NCBI GenBank assembly: GCA_041941305.1
Contig: JBGTQJ010000039.1
Coordinates: 1 to 64,000 of the forward strand
Source: JANSWP01 sp041941305
Lineage (GTDB): Bacteria > Bacteroidota > Bacteroidia > Chitinophagales > Saprospiraceae
Reading direction: 5' to 3'
Length of the DNA stretch: 64,000 nt
Below are positions 60,588 to 64,000 of the stretch, piece after piece; the first letter of the stretch is position 1, and the number at the start of each line of letters is the position of its first letter. The notes beneath the pieces were generated by a model. It saw only the letters and a program-made list of their open reading frames with translations, ran no database searches and had not been told where the DNA came from. A program made the translations under genes and the position numbers.

Positions 60588-62081
60588 ATGAAATACGCTC
60601 AAGCCACATTTACAATTTTCTTGATTATTGTTCAAAACTTTCTCTTTTCTCAATCTGAAATCTTCCTTTCAAATCCTTCATTTGAAGATTTTCCCCGGCA
60701 CAGCAAACAACCAAAAGGCTGGTATGATTGTGGTTTCCCAAATGAATCACCACCTGATATTCAGCCTGGCTCCTTTGAAGTCGTTACCAAGCCTTTGGAC
60801 GGAAATACTTACCTGGGATTGACCGTCAGAAATAATGATACCTGGGAAATGGTGGCACAAAAACTGGAATTTCCATTGGAAGCCAATCAATGCTATCATT
60901 TTGGGATTTATCTGTGTCGGTCAGAAACCTATATTAGTGCATCCAAAAACACGCAGGGGATGGTGAATTATTCAACTCCTGCTACACTAAGAATCTGGGC
61001 TGGTAATGGCAACTGTGTAAAAACAGAATTGTTGGCAACAACTGATGAAATCATACATCAATCCTGGGGAGCATATGAAGTTCATTTCCAACCATCAAAG
61101 ACTTATAGCCACATTACCTTAGAGGCATTTTATAAAACCCCGGTCCTTTTTCCCTACAATGGGAATATCCTTCTAGACCACGCTTCCCCCATCACAGTGG
61201 TAGATTGCGATACTGTAGAAATTTTCAATCCTAAAGAGGAACCTAATTTGTTTCAGACATTCCTTTCTGAAGAGATAGAAACGAATGATTATTTTCAAGA
61301 GCGGCAAAATTTGAAGATTGCCTCTTCTATGGATATCAGGTCATTTATTGATAAAAACTGGAATCAAACTTATTTTCTATACAAAGAACCAGGCTTGACT
61401 CCAAAAACGAAGGAATTATTGCAGGAATTGACTGGGATTCTAAAAGCAGATCCCTACTTGCGTGCCGAAATAATGGTCGTGAAAGGGAAGGGAGCTTTAG
61501 GAAAAAAGCGTGTCGAGTCCCTAAGAACTTTTTTCCGAGAAAACGGATTGCACAGGGGGCAAGCATATATTGGGCAGATTGGGGCTACTGACCTTCGGAG
61601 GGAGTGGGATGGCAAAAGTGATCATCTTTGGATTTATTTTGAAAACCGCAGAACTCCAGTGAGGTATGAACAACCAAATCCCAAAAAAGATGAAGTTATG
61701 AAAAAATTGCCTCCTGACAGAGGACGCCCGAAGATTAAGCAGGCTAAAAATCTAATTGAATTAGAGACTATGATAAAGAGGAATTGTAGAAAAATAATAT
61801 TTGAAGAAGGCGAAGATATATTGACTCAACAGGGCATCTGGGCTTTGGAAGAATTGTCCATTAACATGAAACGATTCCTCAAATACCGCTTACAAATAGT
61901 ATTGGATAAGCGTATGGAATTTGAAGATGAAGGATTATCAAAAGCATTAAGGGAAATTATGGAGGATGTAAGCATTTCCGAGAGCCAATATGAGATTCGA
62001 TATCAGAAAAAATCAGACGAGCACCAAAAATGGCTGGGCAGTAACGACTTTTTGAAGATGAAATTGGCAAAGACGAATTGA
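60588..62081 (+). CDS. Secreted protein with jelly-roll N-domain and degenerate OmpA-like C-domain
   Basis: 497 residues from the ATG at 60588; signal peptide to about residue 22. The N-terminal domain (about 25-190) starts SNPSFEDFPRHSKQPKGWYDCG and looks like a carbohydrate-binding-type jelly roll related to the start of the next gene (NPSFENYGSLPCGW). The C-terminal half contains an OmpA-like segment, RAEIMVVKGKGALGKKRVES and RTFFRENGLHRGQAYIGQIG, but the usual peptidoglycan-binding Asp/Arg positions are not clear, so it may be degenerate. No T9SS domain is seen. Function unknown. Confidence 0.72.
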   Translation: MKYAQATFTIFLIIVQNFLFSQSEIFLSNPSFEDFPRHSKQPKGWYDCGFPNESPPDIQPGSFEVVTKPLDGNTYLGLTVRNNDTWEMVAQKLEFPLEANQCYHFGIYLCRSETYISASKNTQGMVNYSTPATLRIWAGNGNCVKTELLATTDEIIHQSWGAYEVHFQPSKTYSHITLEAFYKTPVLFPYNGNILLDHASPITVVDCDTVEIFNPKEEPNLFQTFLSEEIETNDYFQERQNLKIASSMDIRSFIDKNWNQTYFLYKEPGLTPKTKELLQELTGILKADPYLRAEIMVVKGKGALGKKRVESLRTFFRENGLHRGQAYIGQIGATDLRREWDGKSDHLWIYFENRRTPVRYEQPNPKKDEVMKKLPPDRGRPKIKQAKNLIELETMIKRNCRKIIFEEGEDILTQQGIWALEELSINMKRFLKYRLQIVLDKRMEFEDEGLSKALREIMEDVSISESQYEIRYQKKSDEHQKWLGSNDFLKMKLAKTN

Positions 62082-62119
62082 TGTGGGAATTCGGATTTTT
62101 TTTGTAATCTTTTTGGGAT

Positions 62120-62197
62120 CGCTTTGCTGTCAGAGGTCAGACTTGAGACCGTTCATTTTATGAACTGACAGAAGTCTGACCTCTGACAGCGAAAGCG
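62120..62197. repeat. Inverted repeat with heptamers GTCAGAG, GTCAGAC
   Basis: CTGTCAGAGGTCAGACTT and its complement AAGTCTGACCTCTGACAG pair exactly, extended by CGCTTTG/GAAAGCG. The units GTCAGAG, GTCAGAC, TTGAGAC keep the 7-bp phase, and the loop has its own GTTCAT/ATGAAC stem. It separates the two adjacent secreted-protein genes and could be a terminator. Confidence 0.75.
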
Positions 62198-62261
62198 CTC
62201 TCAAATTTGACCTCTAAAAAAACACCAAACCTCAATAATTAGAAAATAAACGTTAAAATAT

Positions 62262-64000
62262 ATGACCATCACCAAAAAAACGCTAACTCTTTTGTTGGCT
62301 TTCCTTCCCTTTCTGATATCTGCGCAAAACCTGGTGCCAAACCCTAGTTTTGAGAATTATGGTTCGCTACCGTGTGGCTGGATACAGTCGGCAAGTGGGT
62401 TTGATGCAGCTATGCAAAATTGGATCATGCCGACAGATGGTACTTCTGATGTGTTTAGTACACTTGTAGGGCAAAACTGTTATGCACATTGTTTTTCCAC
62501 CAGTTCTGCATCTCCAGGGCAACAAGCTCCTCGTACGGGAGAAGTCATGTCTGCTATTTTAACCTATGGTAATGGCTGTGGTTTTCAACCAGATTATCGC
62601 GAATATTTGGCAATAGAACTAACCCAGCCCTTACAGGTAGGAGAAAATTACTATGCTGAAATCTGGGTCTCCCACGCTGATAATTCGCAGGAAGCGAGCA
62701 ATAACATAGGAATGCATTTTTCAGAAACCCTGATTACAGATTATTCTACTTGCCAGGAATTGAGTCTGGTTCCTCAAATCAACGAAACCAACATCATAAC
62801 AGAAAATCAGGATTGGGTTAAAGTTTCCGGCTCTTTTGTTGCTACTACTCCAGCCAAGTTTTTGACCATAGGCAATTTTTACACCAATGCGAATACGCAG
62901 TTTATTATTGACAACACCAAACCCAGCATCAACGCTCGTTATTTTATAGATGATGTGACTGTAGAACAAAAATGTGGATTCTCAGAACAAGATCTGGAAT
63001 TGTGTCAGGGGGATCCTATTACATTGGAAATCCTTTCAAGTGATGTGATCGGCTGGGCAGTGGATACGATGCCGGGTGTTTTGATATCTACAGATCCTAT
63101 CTTGACAGTAAATCCTATTGATACGACTACTTACATTGCCTACTTCAGTTGTGATACCATTGCCTATACCGTTTTTGTGAACCCTCCTCCGGTTTTGGAA
63201 TTGGGAACTGATACAACGCTTTGCGAAGGAGAAACTTTGACCTTGAATCCTGATTTACCGAACGGGACTTATGAATGGCAGGATAATTCCACCAATTCCC
63301 AATTTACCGTTAGTAGCGCTGGTATCTATTGGGTCAATGCCATTTCAAATGCCTGTGCCCTAACTGATACGATTCAAGTGGATTTCAACCCTTTGCCTAT
63401 TGTAGAATTAGGCAATGACACCACCATTTGTTTTGGAGATGTGATAACGCTTTTTGCCAACTACCCGGATGCCACTTATGAATGGGATAATGGTTCCACA
63501 TCAGATTCTTTAAATGTTTCAAGCCCTGGAACCTATTCCGTTCTTGTAACAGCCCTGGGTTGTAGTTATTCAGAATCCATTAATATTGACAATTTTCCAG
63601 AAATAACGGTCCAATTTGGATCAGATACAACTCTATGCGAAGGGGATTCTTTGATATTAGATGCCACCAACCCCAATGCTACCTATACCTGGCAGGATGG
63701 CTCTACTAACCCTTCTTTAGAAGTAACGGAGCCAGGATTTTACGATGTACAAATTAATTCGAATGACTGTCCTGCCTATTTTTCAATTGATGTTGCATAC
63801 TTATCAGCACCAGATTTTGATCTGGGGGCAGATACGTCTATTTGTTTTGGCAGCGAATTGATTTTGATGGTACCAGAGGATGAAAATTTTAGTTATCTCT
63901 GGTCCGATAATTCTACATCCTCAAGTTTGGAAGTTCTGGAGAGTGGGATTTATTCGGTTACGGTTAGCAATATTTGCGGTAGTCTGACTGACCAAATCAT
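62262..64000 (+). CDS. Large secreted adhesin with Ig-like repeats (5' part; runs off the window)
   Basis: Open from the ATG at 62262 to the last base without a stop, at least 579 codons. The signal peptide ends near LPFLISAQ. A jelly-roll N-terminal domain (about 22-230) begins NLVPNPSFENYGSLPCGW. From about residue 240, Ig-like repeats of about 70 residues follow, each with a Cys near both ends: ELGTDTTLCEGETLTL, ELGNDTTICFGDVITL, QFGSDTTLCEGDSLIL, DLGADTSICFGSELIL, and a core YxWxDxST. This is the layout of SprB/CHU_C-type gliding adhesins of Bacteroidota, exported by the T9SS. The sorting domain, if any, lies beyond the window. Confidence 0.85.
   Translation, partial: MTITKKTLTLLLAFLPFLISAQNLVPNPSFENYGSLPCGWIQSASGFDAAMQNWIMPTDGTSDVFSTLVGQNCYAHCFSTSSASPGQQAPRTGEVMSAILTYGNGCGFQPDYREYLAIELTQPLQVGENYYAEIWVSHADNSQEASNNIGMHFSETLITDYSTCQELSLVPQINETNIITENQDWVKVSGSFVATTPAKFLTIGNFYTNANTQFIIDNTKPSINARYFIDDVTVEQKCGFSEQDLELCQGDPITLEILSSDVIGWAVDTMPGVLISTDPILTVNPIDTTTYIAYFSCDTIAYTVFVNPPPVLELGTDTTLCEGETLTLNPDLPNGTYEWQDNSTNSQFTVSSAGIYWVNAISNACALTDTIQVDFNPLPIVELGNDTTICFGDVITLFANYPDATYEWDNGSTSDSLNVSSPGTYSVLVTALGCSYSESINIDNFPEITVQFGSDTTLCEGDSLILDATNPNATYTWQDGSTNPSLEVTEPGFYDVQINSNDCPAYFSIDVAYLSAPDFDLGADTSICFGSELILMVPEDENFSYLWSDNSTSSSLEVLESGIYSVTVSNICGSLTDQI

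Overview
The window looks like a chromosomal segment of a Bacteroidota bacterium, most likely Saprospirales/Saprospiraceae. This rests on low G+C, gldA/gldF/gldG gliding-motility genes with a DUF4340 gene, several secreted proteins with type IX secretion (T9SS) C-terminal sorting domains, an Mpl-like Mur ligase, BatD, and a curlin-repeat protein. The taxon is inferred from gene content; no rRNA or tRNA gene was seen. A run of Ns (43535-43544) and a poly-C run at the left edge show it is a draft scaffold.

Layout. 0.1-8.3 kb: secreted protein, Mpl-like ligase, acylphosphatase, PPOX-fold protein, MORN-caspase protein, double-OmpA protein. 8.3-19.5 kb: penicillin-acylase-family hydrolase, biotin-dependent carboxylase alpha subunit, LMW phosphatase, GT-C membrane glycosyltransferase with TPRs, and an FAD oxidoreductase next to a GtrB-like glycosyltransferase. 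19.5-25.1 kb: the gldA-(unknown)-gldF-gldG-DUF4340 cluster, minus strand. 25.5-32 kb: DUF547 lipoprotein, TIM-barrel isomerase, HGSNAT-like acyltransferase, small envelope proteins, OmpA protein. 32-38.9 kb: S23-type four-helix-bundle gene, NarL-type regulator with a 14-repeat propeller sensor kinase, alkaline phosphatase, DprA. 38.9-44.8 kb: SH3 protein, BatD, DUF4874/DUF4832 T9SS protein, PaaI thioesterase, a decayed T9SS/kelch remnant. 44.8-49.3 kb: O-antigen ligase, Wzz, Wzx flippase. 49.3-54.8 kb: CBS protein, TM2/TPR/SHOCT protein, GAF-PP2C phosphatase, queuosine-tRNA mannosyltransferase-like gene coupled to an alpha/beta hydrolase. 54.8-64 kb: curlin-repeat protein, minimal AraC-type regulator, beta-helix T9SS protein, and two adjacent secreted proteins with related N-termini; the last is an Ig-repeat adhesin running off the end.

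The most unusual content lies between genes. About eighteen loci carry short imperfect arrays with a period of about 7 bp, usually facing an inverted complementary array and so forming hairpins. The heptamer differs by locus (CGGTTGT, CTGGTTA, ATTCATC, GGGGTGC, CCAACTG and others) but the architecture repeats. At least three loci, plus a truncated fourth at the left edge, share outer inverted ends resembling ACATGTGTCATCCCGAA while the heptamer core differs. One GGGGTGC-class pair encloses a complete S23/IVP four-helix-bundle gene (32005-32370). A second family of hairpin elements (161-162 bp, plus a 59-bp version) keeps a related centre while its complementary arms differ. I read these as a dispersed repeat system, possibly mobile, with the S23 gene as a candidate partner protein; that link is inference.
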